Source of the DNA: Paracoccus sp. S-4012
Lineage (GTDB): Bacteria; Pseudomonadota; Alphaproteobacteria; Rhodobacterales; Rhodobacteraceae
DNA length: 64,000 nucleotides
Direction: 5' to 3'
Assembly (NCBI RefSeq): GCF_009674885.1
Contig: NZ_WKKA01000001.1
Location: forward strand, 613,494-677,493
Positions 8,296 through 16,995 of this stretch are shown one piece after another (position 1 is the stretch's first letter; the number at the start of each line of letters is the position of its first letter). The notes below the pieces were generated by a model. That model was not told where the DNA came from, did no database searches, and was given only the letters and a program-made list of their open reading frames with translations. Position numbers and translations under genes: made by a program.

Positions 8296-9948
8296 ATGAC
8301 GACCAAAGTCACCACATCCCTCGGCGCGTGGACGTTCGGGAAATACGTCACCCTGAGCGCGCCCAAGGCTTATCTGGGCATCTGGTACCTTACGAATGGT
8401 AGGGCGACAGAGGAGCCCCTCGTCTTGAAGCTGGCCGACGCTCAAAATGCGAAGCTGGTGATGGACGCCCTGCTGAACGCCGGCGCCGACATCCACCCCG
8501 AGCGCGACGCCGACGAGCTTAAACGCCGCCTGAAGTCGGATGCCCTGTGCTCCGGAACGTTCTCGACCAGGCTGGGAGTTGTGGGAGACAACTTCCTCAC
8601 TGTCCGCTCGGTGACCCGGAATCCCAGCCGCGACCTAATTGTCGGGGACACCGTCCTCAGCCAAGCTCGTGAGTTCTTCGGGCGCAAGGGGAAGCTCGAG
8701 CGGTGGCAGAAGAGGGTGGCGACGCCGGCCGCCAAGTCGACCGTCTGCGCCTTCGCCATCATGCAGGCCCTGGCGGCTGTCATCCTCGGCCGGGTTCTGG
8801 ACGCCGGAGACGAGGGGTTCCTGATCAACCTCGCGGGCCCGTCGTCGGTGGGTAAGACGACGGCGCTGATGGCCGCAAAAAGCGTGTCTGGCCCAGGGAG
8901 TAAGCTGTCCAGCTGGGACGACTCCAAGCGCAGCCTCCCGGAACAGGCGGCCGCGCTGTCGGATACACTGATGGCCATCGACGACCTGGACAAGATCAGC
9001 AACGAACCGGGCTTCGCCCGAAAGTTCACCGGCATCACCCACGCCCTGACCTCCGGTTCGTCACGCAAGTATGCCGCGATGGTGAAGGACCGGCTGCCGG
9101 ACCTCACCTGGAACTTCTGCGGCATGACGGGCGCGTGCACCACGGTCGAGGAGCTGTCGGCGGAGCGTGGGCACCGCCGGGAGCCGCACGAGCGCGTCCG
9201 CTGCCTGGACATCCGCATCCCCCGCGCAGCGGACGGCGGTATCTGGGACCGGCGCGCCCCGGGCGATCTGCCCGAATCCCTGACGGACCGGCTGAAGGTG
9301 GCTACCACCCAAGTCTACGGCTCGCCGTTGCACGCGTGGCTAAAATACTTGGCCGACCATCCGGAGGCAATCGAGCGCGCGAAGGCAATGGTGGCGGCCT
9401 GGATCGCCGACCGCGGCGGCGCAAGCGACAAGGACGGCATCAGCCACCGGGTCGCGAAAAAGTTCGGCCTTGTCCATGCTGCCGGGATGCTCGGGGTCGA
9501 GGCCGGCATCCTGCCGTGGGAGAAGGAGTTCGTAACCGAGGTGGTGCGCGACGTCCATTCCAATGCACTGTCAACCCTCTTCCCCGATGAGGCGGCCGTG
9601 CGCGGCGGTCTGTCGCGGCTCCTGGCTGAGGCACGCAGCAAGGCCTTGCTGCCGAAGGCCTACAACGTGATGCCCTCCTTCAAGACGGGGCGTGCAGCGG
9701 AGTTCTTTGCCCGCGGCGATGCCGCGCACATCTACATCGGGATGCAACGACTGAAGACCTGCTTCGCGACCGAGGGGGCGGCGAAGCTCGGCTTGACGCA
9801 CCTCAAGAAGGGGAGTGTGCTCCTCCCTGGGGAAGGTGGGAAGAGCACGCGGCAGGTCCGGGTGAAGGTGGCGGGGGTGGTGCGCAAGGTCAGGTATCTG
9901 GCACTGGACCTCAACCGACTTCGGGAGCTTGTCGACGAGACCACCTGA
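8296..9948 (+). CDS. DUF927 domain ATPase/helicase-like protein
   Basis: The 550-residue protein belongs to the DUF927 group, ATPases related to superfamily 3 replication helicases and found in prophages and integrated plasmids. A Walker A motif lies at about residues 181-189 (GPSSVGKTT), and an acidic Walker B-like block, LMAIDDLDKI, about 45 residues later. The C-terminus is basic. It follows the probable Rep gene after a 217-bp gap with the stem-loop, so a role in element replication is likely. A near-perfect rho-independent terminator lies directly after its stop. The start has no competing upstream ATG. Family call is good; the activity is inferred. Confidence 0.8.
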   Translation: MTTKVTTSLGAWTFGKYVTLSAPKAYLGIWYLTNGRATEEPLVLKLADAQNAKLVMDALLNAGADIHPERDADELKRRLKSDALCSGTFSTRLGVVGDNFLTVRSVTRNPSRDLIVGDTVLSQAREFFGRKGKLERWQKRVATPAAKSTVCAFAIMQALAAVILGRVLDAGDEGFLINLAGPSSVGKTTALMAAKSVSGPGSKLSSWDDSKRSLPEQAAALSDTLMAIDDLDKISNEPGFARKFTGITHALTSGSSRKYAAMVKDRLPDLTWNFCGMTGACTTVEELSAERGHRREPHERVRCLDIRIPRAADGGIWDRRAPGDLPESLTDRLKVATTQVYGSPLHAWLKYLADHPEAIERAKAMVAAWIADRGGASDKDGISHRVAKKFGLVHAAGMLGVEAGILPWEKEFVTEVVRDVHSNALSTLFPDEAAVRGGLSRLLAEARSKALLPKAYNVMPSFKTGRAAEFFARGDAAHIYIGMQRLKTCFATEGAAKLGLTHLKKGSVLLPGEGGKSTRQVRVKVAGVVRKVRYLALDLNRLRELVDETT

Positions 9949-9961
9949 CCAACCACGACCC

Positions 9962-9993
9962 AAGGGGGCCGAAGGAGCTTCACCGGCCCCCTT
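9962..9993 (+). terminator. Rho-independent terminator after the DUF927 gene
   Basis: AAGGGGGCCG (9962-9971) and CGGCCCCCTT (9984-9993) form a perfect 10-bp GC-rich stem with a 12-base loop, 14 bases after the stop codon, followed by TCTTCTC. It closes the alpA-rep-DUF927 unit. Confidence 0.85.
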
Positions 9994-10740
9994 CTTCTCG
10001 GCCCCCGCCGTGGCCTTGGGGGGCACGTGGAACCCGCTCTTGAGGGGTTCCCTCCCCCCGCCCAGCGGACCCCTATCGGCGGCCCAGGGCCGCTGGAACG
10101 GCACCCCGCGTGTCTGTGAAGGTCGGACCTGGCGTCTTCCAGCCCCTGCGACCTCTTCCAGCGGCTCGGTATCAGATGCGTGGTGCACGTCCATGCGTGG
10201 CGACGGCAGCAGCCTCGACCCCGCACCTGGCCGTCGGAACCGGGCTCGCCGCAGCCCTACCGCGACTGGTGACATATTCAGAGTTTTGACACATGTGCGC
10301 GCGCCAACGGCCGCGGCATCATCTTGGGCGCGGTGCGGAAGGTGGCTATCGGCCCTTACCGGCCAGTCGAGCCTCCCGGCACAGGCATACGAAGCGGTCA
10401 CTCGATCCGGCTGCAGCGATAGGCACGTGAGCCCACCTCCATCAGTCGGGCGGGGCGCAGGGCAAGGCTTGGTGCAGGCACGAGGGGCGGGGAAGCCGTC
10501 GTTCGCTGCTCTGATGAAATAGCCACATAGTGTGGGCGGAAGCGGACACGAGGATTGCGTGCTGTCTCTGTCTGAAATCACCGGTGATTGAACCGTGGCG
10601 CCGCGCCAAGTTCGGCTTGAAAGGCTGGTGAGCATAGCCGACAATCCAATGTCGCGGCGGCCCGCCGGGCACGGATTACCACGTTGGACCTCTCGGGAGC
10701 TCGACGCTCCTGCACAATGCCGAAGGACATTATTGAGAAA
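9994..10740. other. Intergenic region before the zinc-hook ATPase
   Basis: About 750 bases without a recognisable gene. Long frames on both strands look like high-GC shadows. It probably carries the promoter of the next gene, but I see no clear motif. Confidence 0.4.
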
Positions 10741-13035
10741 ATGGCGATCGAGCGTATTTCGTTGCTTCGGAATGTTGGGCAATTTGACAACGTATCGTCG
10801 GGCGCGCAGGTGCCGCTGACCCCTTTTGCGGTGATCTACGCGGAGAACGGTCGCGGCAAGACGACGCTCTCTGCCATCCTCAAATCTCTCGGATCTGGCG
10901 ATCCATCCCTGATCCAGAACCGAAAGCGCCTAAAGGCCCAACACCACCCCCACGTGATCGTTCAGCTGTCGGGCGCGCCGACAATCTTCAAGGATGGCGC
11001 CTGGTCCGTGACGCAGCCCGAGATCCATGTCTTCGATGACGCATTTGTGGCGGAGAACGTGTGTTCCGGGATCGAAGTCGAGACCAGTCACCGCCAGAAC
11101 CTGCACGAGTTGATCCTCGGCGCCAGGGGCGTGGCGCTGAGCAAAGCACTTCAGGGCCACGTCGAGCGGATCGAGCAGCACAACAAGGACATGCGCGCAA
11201 AACAGGATGCGATCCCGGCGGCGGCCCGCGGCCCGTTTAGCGTAGACGCCTTCTGCGGCCTCAGTCCGAACAAGGACATCGACAAGGAGATCGAGGAAGC
11301 CGAGCGCCGGCTGGCGGCGGCCAAGGCCGCAGATGCCATCCATCAGCGCGCAGCGTTTCAGACCCTCAACCTGCCAGGCTTCGACCGCGATCGAATTCGC
11401 GACGTGCTGGCTCGGAGCCTTCCGGACCTGGAGGGCGCAGCGGCAGCCCTCGTGAGGGACCATCTGCGGAAGCTCGGCCGGGATGGAGAGAGCTGGGTCG
11501 CCGAGGGGATGCCTCGGCTAGAGGCGGCCTCAGCGGGGCTTGATCACAAGGCGTGCCCATTTTGCGCCCAAGACCTCGCGGGTTCCACCCTGATCCCGCA
11601 CTACCAAGCCTACTTCAGCGATGCCTACAGCCAGTTGAAGGACGATATTCGAACCCTCGGCCAAGGGATCGCCGCAGACCATAGCGGTGAGGTGATGGCC
11701 GGATTCGAGCGATCCGTTCGGGACGCCTCGGAGATCCGAGATTTCTGGAAGGCCTTCACCCCGATTCCGGACATCCGCGTCGACACCGCCGCGGTCGTCT
11801 GGGCATGGACTGCCGCCCGGGAGAGCGTTCTCGAAATCCTCCGGGCCAAGGCAGCGTCGCCGCTGGAGCCCATGCAGCTGCCCGACCAGGCTGTCGAGGC
11901 AGTCGCCGCTTTCGATGAACAGCGGAGGTCAGTCGCCGAGGCGTTCGACAACTTCCTAGCCTGCAATGAGGCGATCAAGACGGTGAAGGAGCAAGCGGCC
12001 TCGGCGGACGTATCGGCTCTGGAAAGCGACCTCGTGCGCCTGAAGTCGATCAAGGCTCGCCTTGAGCCCGACGTGGCGGCGAAGTGCAACGACTACCTGA
12101 AAGAGAAGGCCGAGAAGGCAAAGACGGAAGCGGCCAGGACGAAGGCCAGGGAGGCCCTCGACAAATACCGCGAGACGATTTTTCCTGCTTATGAGGTCGC
12201 CATCAATGCCTATCTCGCAAAATTCAACGCGGGGTTCAGGCTGGGATCAGTGACCTCGGTCAACAACCGGGGTGGCTCCGCCGCAAACTACCACGTCGTG
12301 ATCAACAACGAGAACGTGTCGCTGACGGCTGACGCTGGCCCATCGTTCCGAACGACGCTGAGCGCGGGCGACCGAAACACGCTCGCCCTGGCCTTCTTCT
12401 TCTCGTCGCTGGAGCAGGCGGGCAACCTTGCCGACAAGATCCTCGTGATCGATGACCCAATGACCAGCCTGGATGAACACCGATCGCTCACGACAATGGA
12501 GGTCATGCGGGAACTGTATGACCAGGTCCGGCAGATCATCGTGCTGTCCCACTCGAAGCCCTTCCTTTGCGACCTGTGGGCGTCGGCTGACAAGAATGGC
12601 CGGTCCTCGGCGCGGATCGCACGCTCGAACACGGGCTCAACGATCATGGCATGGGACGTCTCGGCCGACGCCGTGACCGAGCATGACCGCCGGCACAAGC
12701 TCGTCCGGGACTACCTGCAGGCCGCCGATCATACCAAGGAGCGAGAGGTCGCCGCCGCCCTCCGGCACATCCTCGAGAGCTACATGCGGGTTGCGTGTCC
12801 CACGCACTGCCCGCCGGAGCGCCTTCTAGGGAACCTCCTGATCGAGTGCGAGAAGAAGGTCGGAGGACAGGACGAGATACTGTCCTCCGTGAACGTGAAG
12901 GAACTGAAACAGCTGTTGGGGTACGCGAACCGGTTCCATCACGACACGAACCCGGCCTGGCAGACCGTGTTGATCAACGACGCCGAGCTCGTGGGCTATG
13001 CCGAGCGCACGCTGAAATTCTGCTCGAGAAACTGA
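10741..13035 (+). CDS. RloC/PrrC-like ABC-type ATPase with zinc hook (putative phage defence)
   Basis: The 764-residue protein has an SMC/Rad50-like layout: Walker A at residues 34-42 (AENGRGKTT), a long helical arm interrupted by a CxxC zinc hook at C272-C275 (CPFC), a second helical arm, an ABC signature-like LSAGDRN near 540, Walker B with D571 (ILVIDDPMTSLDE) and an H-loop histidine near 604 (LSHSKPF). A further domain of about 140 residues follows. Stand-alone AAA_13 ATPases with a zinc hook include the anticodon nuclease RloC; I could not confirm the nuclease residues, so the effector activity stays open. ATG 10741 is chosen by similarity of N-termini; an ATG at 10717 is possible. A terminator follows. 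Confidence 0.75.
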   Translation: MAIERISLLRNVGQFDNVSSGAQVPLTPFAVIYAENGRGKTTLSAILKSLGSGDPSLIQNRKRLKAQHHPHVIVQLSGAPTIFKDGAWSVTQPEIHVFDDAFVAENVCSGIEVETSHRQNLHELILGARGVALSKALQGHVERIEQHNKDMRAKQDAIPAAARGPFSVDAFCGLSPNKDIDKEIEEAERRLAAAKAADAIHQRAAFQTLNLPGFDRDRIRDVLARSLPDLEGAAAALVRDHLRKLGRDGESWVAEGMPRLEAASAGLDHKACPFCAQDLAGSTLIPHYQAYFSDAYSQLKDDIRTLGQGIAADHSGEVMAGFERSVRDASEIRDFWKAFTPIPDIRVDTAAVVWAWTAARESVLEILRAKAASPLEPMQLPDQAVEAVAAFDEQRRSVAEAFDNFLACNEAIKTVKEQAASADVSALESDLVRLKSIKARLEPDVAAKCNDYLKEKAEKAKTEAARTKAREALDKYRETIFPAYEVAINAYLAKFNAGFRLGSVTSVNNRGGSAANYHVVINNENVSLTADAGPSFRTTLSAGDRNTLALAFFFSSLEQAGNLADKILVIDDPMTSLDEHRSLTTMEVMRELYDQVRQIIVLSHSKPFLCDLWASADKNGRSSARIARSNTGSTIMAWDVSADAVTEHDRRHKLVRDYLQAADHTKEREVAAALRHILESYMRVACPTHCPPERLLGNLLIECEKKVGGQDEILSSVNVKELKQLLGYANRFHHDTNPAWQTVLINDAELVGYAERTLKFCSRN

Positions 13036-13077
13036 CCATCCTACTGCGCGAATAACCGATGAACGAAGCTGCATCTG

Positions 13078-13110
13078 TACCCCTTGCTAACGCGCAAGGG
13101 GTAGCATTTT
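13078..13110 (+). terminator. Rho-independent terminator after the zinc-hook ATPase
   Basis: TACCCCTTG (13078-13086) and CAAGGGGTA (13095-13103) form a perfect 9-bp stem with an 8-base loop, followed by GCATTTT. It lies about 40 bases after the stop codon and separates this gene from the next. Confidence 0.8.
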
Positions 13111-13181
13111 GTCGGCTTATCTGGCATCTATGATCAGATTGACGCGTGACACATTCCGTAACCAGACTTGGGCCGTGAGAT

Positions 13182-13919
13182 TTGAGCGAGATTAACTTCA
13201 ATCCTGAGCAAGAAGATCGACTGATGGTCTTTGTCGGAAGGGACAAGGTCAGGGACTGCATCAACGGAATTATCTCGAAGCGCGAAAGACTGCGAGAATT
13301 CAGCCACGCTGGACGTGAGGTTTCTACCAGAGATAACCTAGAAGTAGAGTTTAGCGCACTGCTCCGCGAAATCGTGGACCTTGTTGGCGACTTGCAAAGC
13401 GCCATGAAGCAAGATGATCTTGATTTGCGGACATGGCAAAAAAACTTTACAACCGTTCATGATGATCGCTGGTCCTTGGGAGCAGAAGAAATTCGCGGAC
13501 CGCTCATACCCTTCCTGCGGGGAAGCCTTGAGCCAATTCTACGTTTCGTCGTGGCTCCCGATCTACCCGAAAACGTTGTCGCCCTCTTCCTGACCATCCC
13601 TGGCCTCAAGGAATTACTTAAGAGGGAAACCCACGGACACTGGGGGTATCACTATCACTACCTTGACGCAAAGGAGCGCCGGTCAGACACGCTTCTGACC
13701 TTTGCCCGACAGCTCAAAACGCTACCTGACGGCCAGAATGTTAAGGTCGTCACTTGGGAAAGGCATGGTGAGACGAGCCTCTTCGCAGCGCGGGCTGCGA
13801 CTTGGGGTGCCAACAAAAGAGCAAGCGTCTACAGGGCCTGTGTTGGTGATAGTTCCAAACGAAACCTGAACGACTTCAAGAGGCCAGCCAAAGATTCCCA
13901 AGCGCTTTGGCCCGTCTGA
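13182..13919 (+). CDS. Hypothetical protein, accessory
   Basis: I do not recognise this 245-residue protein. It is hydrophilic and mostly helical-looking, with no signal peptide or membrane segment. A histidine/tyrosine-rich patch lies near residue 165 (HGHWGYHYHYLD). Base composition is clearly lower in GC than the backbone, consistent with recent transfer. The frame can start at TTG 13182, just behind a GTGAG sequence, or at the ATG 13224; the start is therefore uncertain. It sits between a probable defence ATPase and a HEPN protein, so a defence role is possible but unsupported by any motif. Confidence 0.6.
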   Translation: MSEINFNPEQEDRLMVFVGRDKVRDCINGIISKRERLREFSHAGREVSTRDNLEVEFSALLREIVDLVGDLQSAMKQDDLDLRTWQKNFTTVHDDRWSLGAEEIRGPLIPFLRGSLEPILRFVVAPDLPENVVALFLTIPGLKELLKRETHGHWGYHYHYLDAKERRSDTLLTFARQLKTLPDGQNVKVVTWERHGETSLFAARAATWGANKRASVYRACVGDSSKRNLNDFKRPAKDSQALWPV

Positions 13920-14105
13920 CATTGCCAAGATCATCCAATAGCCAGAGACGGCCCCGAGCCGACTGTCAGGAACTGGAACTCTATAACGCAACAATTCCCA
14001 AAACAGTCGTCTATGGGAGACGCTAAAAGTTCTTGATACGAACGACGCTATCTGGTCTCAGTGAACACTGGTGACGCTGATTATTTATCAGGGCGAGAAC
14101 TAGTC

Positions 14106-15059
14106 ATGGACGATACAGTGCGACTTCCGAGGACTAAGCAGCCACGTCAGGACATACCCTTCATATTTGATAGCTATCGAACTCTGGTTGCTGAACTCGG
14201 CGCTATCGACGGGCTTGCAGCGGCGCTTACGATCTCTGCCCGATATCTTTCGGAAACAACATCCAAGAGCGACGACCCTGCTGAGTTCGGACTCAGTCTG
14301 GCTCGTAATTACAGAGTCCCAACGCGTTTTCTGGACCTGAAAGGGTTGCCATCTCACTTGGCGAGGCTTCTGCTCGTCGGCACTTCTCGCCACTTTGAGG
14401 ATTTCTTGGAGCGATTTCGGCGAGAACAGCTTGCGCTAGGCCGCCAGTGGCGTGGCCGCCAAGATGGTGAGTCCGAACTCAAGTACACTTTGGCATCCAT
14501 CGCTGGTGGATTTGAGCTGAACAGAAAGAAGATCGGTAGCGAGCGATACGACCTGCTCGAATACTACCGGTTGCTTCGCAATTACGCCGCGCATTCCGGT
14601 GTCGAGACGAAGCGTTTGCTTGCCGAACACAATAAAGTCGTCGTATATAGCGGTCTCGTAAGACACGAGTATAGCCTAGATGCTCCGCAACGGTTCGATG
14701 CAGCCACTTTTGACGATCACCTTCTTTACACGCGGATCGTCAAATACGTCGCGACTGACCTTTGCCGCCTGTCGCCCCCGGATAGTGCAGACGAGCTCAA
14801 GGCCGTTCTCGCGAACCGGGATAGCTTCGCTGCATCACCTGCGCGCGCCGTGCTGATCCGTCGCGGAAATGACCTTATTCTTATGCATGCGCTACGTACG
14901 TTCCTTTTTACACACTATCGTTTCAAGCTCGCTCAACACCCGCAGCTTGAAAACGATCTGGTTCGGTGGCTAAACGACCTACCAAAACGCAAAGAACGCC
15001 GTCGCGCCGGTCTGCCAAACCTTGAAGCGGCATTGAGCATTTATCGACATGCACAGTAA
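14106..15059 (+). CDS. HEPN-domain protein (putative RNase)
   Basis: HEPN proteins carry an R-x4-6-H motif in a helical bundle and many are metal-independent RNases of toxin or defence systems. This 317-residue protein shows RNYAAH at residues 158-163 inside a helical stretch ([12 protein letters not shown]), a typical HEPN signature with a polar residue after the arginine. The flanks are mostly helical and the C-terminus is basic ([10 protein letters not shown]). ATG 14106 is preferred over a GTG at 14061 that has no ribosome site. No partner gene is obvious, so I cannot say whether it is a toxin, an immunity factor or a defence effector. Lower GC than the backbone. Confidence 0.6.
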   Translation: MDDTVRLPRTKQPRQDIPFIFDSYRTLVAELGAIDGLAAALTISARYLSETTSKSDDPAEFGLSLARNYRVPTRFLDLKGLPSHLARLLLVGTSRHFEDFLERFRREQLALGRQWRGRQDGESELKYTLASIAGGFELNRKKIGSERYDLLEYYRLLRNYAAHSGVETKRLLAEHNKVVVYSGLVRHEYSLDAPQRFDAATFDDHLLYTRIVKYVATDLCRLSPPDSADELKAVLANRDSFAASPARAVLIRRGNDLILMHALRTFLFTHYRFKLAQHPQLENDLVRWLNDLPKRKERRRAGLPNLEAALSIYRHAQ

Positions 15060-15171
15060 ATCACGCAGCCGTCTCGGCCAGAGCTGCCATTCGTGACGAG
15101 CGCAGCGAACGGCAACTCTCCGCCCTTTGCCGCAGTTGGCGCGCATTCACCAGACTTCCAGCGGTACACGC

Positions 15172-15217
15172 TTGACATTGTACTGAAATTGTTGTATTAT
15201 TACATTGCGTACAATGT
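15172..15217 (+). promoter_or_regulatory. Near-consensus sigma-70 promoter with overlapping palindromic operator
   Basis: TTGACA (15172-15177), a 17-base spacer and TATTAT (15195-15200) make an almost ideal promoter, striking in GC-rich DNA. Directly behind the -10 box, ACATTGCGTACAATGT (15202-15217) has 6-bp inverted arms and would cover the transcription start, so it is a likely repressor site. A related half-site, ACATTGTAC, overlaps the -35 box. It should drive the small recombinase at 15252. Confidence 0.82.
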
Positions 15218-15251
15218 CGTGGCGCCTTTTCCTCTCAGCAACGGTAACTCC

Positions 15252-15833
15252 ATGTCCCGGCACCCCGCCAAGGTGCTGGCCCCGGCTGACCTTCGCCGGC
15301 TGCTGGCGCATGTCGAATCCTCAAGACATCCCGAGCGCAACAGCGTCATGCTGCTGCTCAGCTTCAAGTCCGGCCTCCGCGCCTGCGAAATCGCCGGCCT
15401 GACGTGGCCCATGCTGCTCGACCACCGCGGACGCGTGAGCTGCAGCGTCAACGTCGCACCCGGCATCGCCAAGATGGGCCGTGGCCGCCGCATTCCCCTG
15501 CATCCCCAGCTGCGCGACGCCCTGCAGCTGCACCATCGCGCCGATAGGCACCCCAAGGACGGTCCAGTGGTCCGTTCCGAGCGCGGCGGCCCCATGACGG
15601 CGCGCAGCGTCGTCAACTGGTTCAAGCGCGTCTACATCGAACTCGGGCTCGACGGCTGCACGTCGCATTCCGGCCGGCGGACCTTCATCACCAGATCAGC
15701 GCGGCTGCTGGCGAGAACCGGTGGCTCGCTGCGCGACGTCCAGGAGCTCGCAGGGCACCGCGCACTGAGTACGACCGAACGCTACATCGAAGGCGATCGC
15801 GACATCCAGCGCCGGCTCGTCTCTCTCCTCTGA
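15252..15833 (+). CDS. Minimal tyrosine recombinase (catalytic domain only)
   Basis: This 193-residue protein is a tyrosine recombinase catalytic domain with little else: R43 (SGLRACEIAGL), H139 and R142 (SHSGRRTF), H169 (LAGHRAL) and nucleophile Y178 (ERYIEGD). The usual N-terminal core-binding domain is missing, as in FimB/FimE-sized recombinases. The frame is open upstream through the promoter, but ATG 15252 starts right before the conserved region and downstream of the promoter at 15172. It may act on a local invertible or excisable segment or depend on another DNA-binding factor. The genes that follow on the same strand are spaced closely enough to be cotranscribed. Confidence 0.85.
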   Translation: MSRHPAKVLAPADLRRLLAHVESSRHPERNSVMLLLSFKSGLRACEIAGLTWPMLLDHRGRVSCSVNVAPGIAKMGRGRRIPLHPQLRDALQLHHRADRHPKDGPVVRSERGGPMTARSVVNWFKRVYIELGLDGCTSHSGRRTFITRSARLLARTGGSLRDVQELAGHRALSTTERYIEGDRDIQRRLVSLL

Positions 15834-15869
15834 CCCCCTTCCCCCTCCGCAACCCAAAGGAACGTTGTG

Positions 15870-16238
15870 ATGACTCACGGCGAACAGCCTCGCATGGCTG
15901 ACGACAATGAACTCGCCCGCCGCGACCGCATTCGAGACCTCAACGACAGCTTCCGCCGCAACCTGAACGGCGGGCGGCTGGTGATCACGTCGGGAATCGT
16001 GGCCCTCGGCGGAAGCGCCATTCGCGAACTGCTGAGGCAGCTCACGGTGTTCGATGACTTCACCGAGGACAACGATCCTTACGGGGAGCATGACTTCGGC
16101 AGCCTGAGCGTCGCCGGCGAGCGCGTCTTCTGGAAGATCGACGCCTACGCCGTCGAAATGCTGCACGGCTCCCCCGACGCCGCCGACCCGACGGTGACGA
16201 CGCGCGTGCTAACGCTCATGCTGGCCAGCGAGTATTGA
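15870..16238 (+). CDS. DUF3768 family protein
   Basis: The 122-residue protein matches DUF3768, a small soluble family of unknown function common on alphaproteobacterial plasmids and mobile elements. Visible family blocks are RIRDLNDSFRRN near residue 20, the acidic VFDDFTEDNDPYGEHDFG near 62-79 and VFWKIDAY near 90. ATG 15870 is preceded by AAAGGAA; a GTG directly before it is an alternative. It lies 36 bases after the recombinase and 4 bases before the next gene, pointing to one operon. No catalytic residues can be assigned. Confidence 0.82.
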   Translation: MTHGEQPRMADDNELARRDRIRDLNDSFRRNLNGGRLVITSGIVALGGSAIRELLRQLTVFDDFTEDNDPYGEHDFGSLSVAGERVFWKIDAYAVEMLHGSPDAADPTVTTRVLTLMLASEY

Positions 16239-16242
16239 CGCC

Positions 16243-16992
16243 ATGTCGTCGACAATACTGAGGGGCGCCCGGGTGTGCCAACCATGGCTGCAGGGCGAGC
16301 TGGACGCGCTCTGCGGCCCCTATGCCGCCATCAACGCCCTGCGCGTGGTTCTTTTTCCCGGCGCCATTCTGAATGGCCGCGACAGCCGGCGACTGCTGGC
16401 GGCGGGACTGACATGCCTCAGCCACGACACGCGGCTCGAGAGGGCGTGCGTGGCCGGTATCTCAAGCACGAAGCTCTATCGGTTGACGCGGCACCTGGCC
16501 GAGCGCGCCGAACGCCTGGGCAGGTGCAAGCTCGTGGTGCGGCGACCGCCGAACAAGCAATGGACGCGCGCGAAGCTGCTGACGACGATCGACGAGGCCC
16601 ATGGCGACGGTGCGGCAGTCATTGTCGGGCTCGGCAACAGGTACGACCACTTCACGGTGATTGTTGGCGTCTGGGGCGCTCGGTACCTGCTGTTCGACAG
16701 CGGGCGGATGCAGTGGATCACCCGCGAGAGTATCGGCACCGACAAGTCGAAGCGCCGATTTCGACTGGCGCCCAGCGACGTCATCATCGTCAAAGGGGGA
16801 GCCGACAGCTCGGCGTCACCGGCCCCTTATGACGGCAATTGGCCGCCCTGGGCCGAGGATGAGCCGGTCGAGCTCGAAACCGAAGGCGACCCGATAACAA
16901 CACCTCCTGACTGGCTGCCGGCCGTCACCCGGCAGCCACCGGAAGCTCGGAGGGACAACCGCCGCACCGAGCACCCTTCCAGCGAAGGATAG
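16243..16992 (+). CDS. Papain-like (C39-like) cysteine peptidase, putative
   Basis: The 249-residue protein has the order of catalytic residues of papain-fold peptidases: C24 in LDALCGPYAAINAL, H136 in YDHFTVIVG and D152 in LLFDSGRM, with the usual small-residue and beta-strand context. The last 55 residues are rich in Pro, Glu and Asp and look disordered. There is no signal peptide, so it should act in the cytoplasm. It could process a protein, hydrolyse an isopeptide or thioester, or be an inactive relative; the substrate is unknown. It starts 4 bases after the DUF3768 stop and ends 3 bases before the phosphoesterase start, so these three genes are probably one transcript. Confidence 0.6.
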   Translation: MSSTILRGARVCQPWLQGELDALCGPYAAINALRVVLFPGAILNGRDSRRLLAAGLTCLSHDTRLERACVAGISSTKLYRLTRHLAERAERLGRCKLVVRRPPNKQWTRAKLLTTIDEAHGDGAAVIVGLGNRYDHFTVIVGVWGARYLLFDSGRMQWITRESIGTDKSKRRFRLAPSDVIIVKGGADSSASPAPYDGNWPPWAEDEPVELETEGDPITTPPDWLPAVTRQPPEARRDNRRTEHPSSEG

Positions 16993-16995
16993 CTG

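Noticed and set aside
15093..15251. Longer N-terminus for the mini recombinase
   Set aside because: It would run through the -35, -10 and operator sequences; translation from ATG 15252 fits the promoter position.
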